A DNA stretch of 12,282 nt, taken from positions 1 to 12,282 of the forward strand of contig JBBQNM010000067.1 in NCBI GenBank assembly GCA_038329895.1, written 5' to 3'. This stretch comes from Mayfieldus sp038329895. GTDB lineage: Bacteria > Actinomycetota > Thermoleophilia > Solirubrobacterales > 70-9. The notes under the pieces are model-generated. The model was not told the DNA's origin, searched no databases, and was given only the letters and a program-made list of their open reading frames with translations. Positions 12,216 to 12,282 of the stretch are shown one piece after another. Within the stretch, counting starts at the first letter, position 1, and each line of letters starts with the position of its first letter. The position numbers and the translations under genes were made by a program.

Positions 12216-12282
12216 ATGTACCTCAGATCGATCACGCTGAAGGGGTTCAAGTCGTTCCCCGAACGCACGAAATTGCGCTTCT
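12216..12282 (+). CDS. smc: Chromosome segregation protein SMC, 5' end (cut by window)
   Basis: The ATG at 12216 opens a frame of 22 complete codons reading MYLRSITLKGFKSFPERTKL and on, the standard N terminus of bacterial SMC (LxGFKSF). SMC is a large ATPase that organises and segregates the chromosome with ScpA/ScpB. Only about 2 percent of a typical 1,150-1,200-residue SMC is visible, so the Walker A site lies outside the window. It follows rnc by 54 bases, the same order as in Bacillus. No Shine-Dalgarno is evident in the spacer. Confidence 0.92.
   Translation, partial: MYLRSITLKGFKSFPERTKLRF

Noticed and set aside
1..12282. Mobile elements, CRISPR arrays, phage genes or toxin-antitoxin pairs
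   Set aside because: No transposase or integrase motifs, no regularly spaced long repeats and no toxin-antitoxin-like pair; the gene content is mostly conserved housekeeping.

Overview
This is a GC-rich chromosomal window with strong G/C bias at third codon positions, several TTG/GTG starts and tight ATGA stop/start overlaps. It looks like an actinobacterium. The housekeeping order (rpmB, fakA-like, recG, rsmD, coaD, a SepIVA-like gene, yceD/DUF177, rpmF, plsX, acpP, rnc, smc) combines the Bacillus-type rpmB-fakA...recG...plsX-acpP-rnc-smc block with the recG/rsmD/coaD and SepIVA/yceD/rnc neighbourhoods of mycobacteria. The divergence of several proteins suggests a deep-branching class such as Thermoleophilia, but that is inference and cannot be settled from this window.

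Layout. Positions 1-151 hold the 3' end of rpmB (L28). Positions 173-3409 hold a fatty-acid-kinase-like FakA protein followed by two tandem, paralogous glutathione-S-transferase-fold genes. A DUF427 gene lies on the minus strand (3416-3910), convergent with the second GST. A short divergent promoter region, possibly with a 20-codon leader ORF, precedes the recG-rsmD-coaD operon (3996-7314), whose genes overlap by ATGA. After a 107-bp spacer comes a compact SepIVA-like coiled-coil gene (7422-7892). Next is a 198-bp gene-free stretch rich in short repeats, then a 74-codon Sm/SH3-like small protein (8091-8315) that is convergent, by 4 bp, with a minus-strand SAM methyltransferase. From about 8908 all genes run rightward: yceD/DUF177, a GNAT acetyltransferase, rpmF (L32), plsX, acpP, rnc and the first 22 codons of smc (cut by the window end).

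How the genes work together. FakA (phosphorylation of exogenous fatty acids), PlsX (acyl-ACP/acyl-phosphate exchange) and ACP form a phospholipid-precursor theme. CoaD makes the CoA precursor that supplies the 4'-phosphopantetheine arm of ACP. L28, L32, YceD, RsmD and RNase III belong to ribosome and rRNA biogenesis. RecG, SMC and the SepIVA-like protein belong to DNA repair, chromosome organisation and division. The GSTs, DUF427, methyltransferase, GNAT and Sm-like genes are accessory insertions between conserved blocks.

The most notable points are an RNase III with an alanine where a metal-binding glutamate is expected, a recurring GCGTAGNYT -10-like element just upstream of starts (suggesting leaderless or short-leader transcription), a possible coupled leader peptide before recG, and the repeat-rich spacer after the SepIVA-like gene. 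I found no convincing mobile element, CRISPR array, tRNA or rRNA, and no clear sign of a wholly new multi-gene system.
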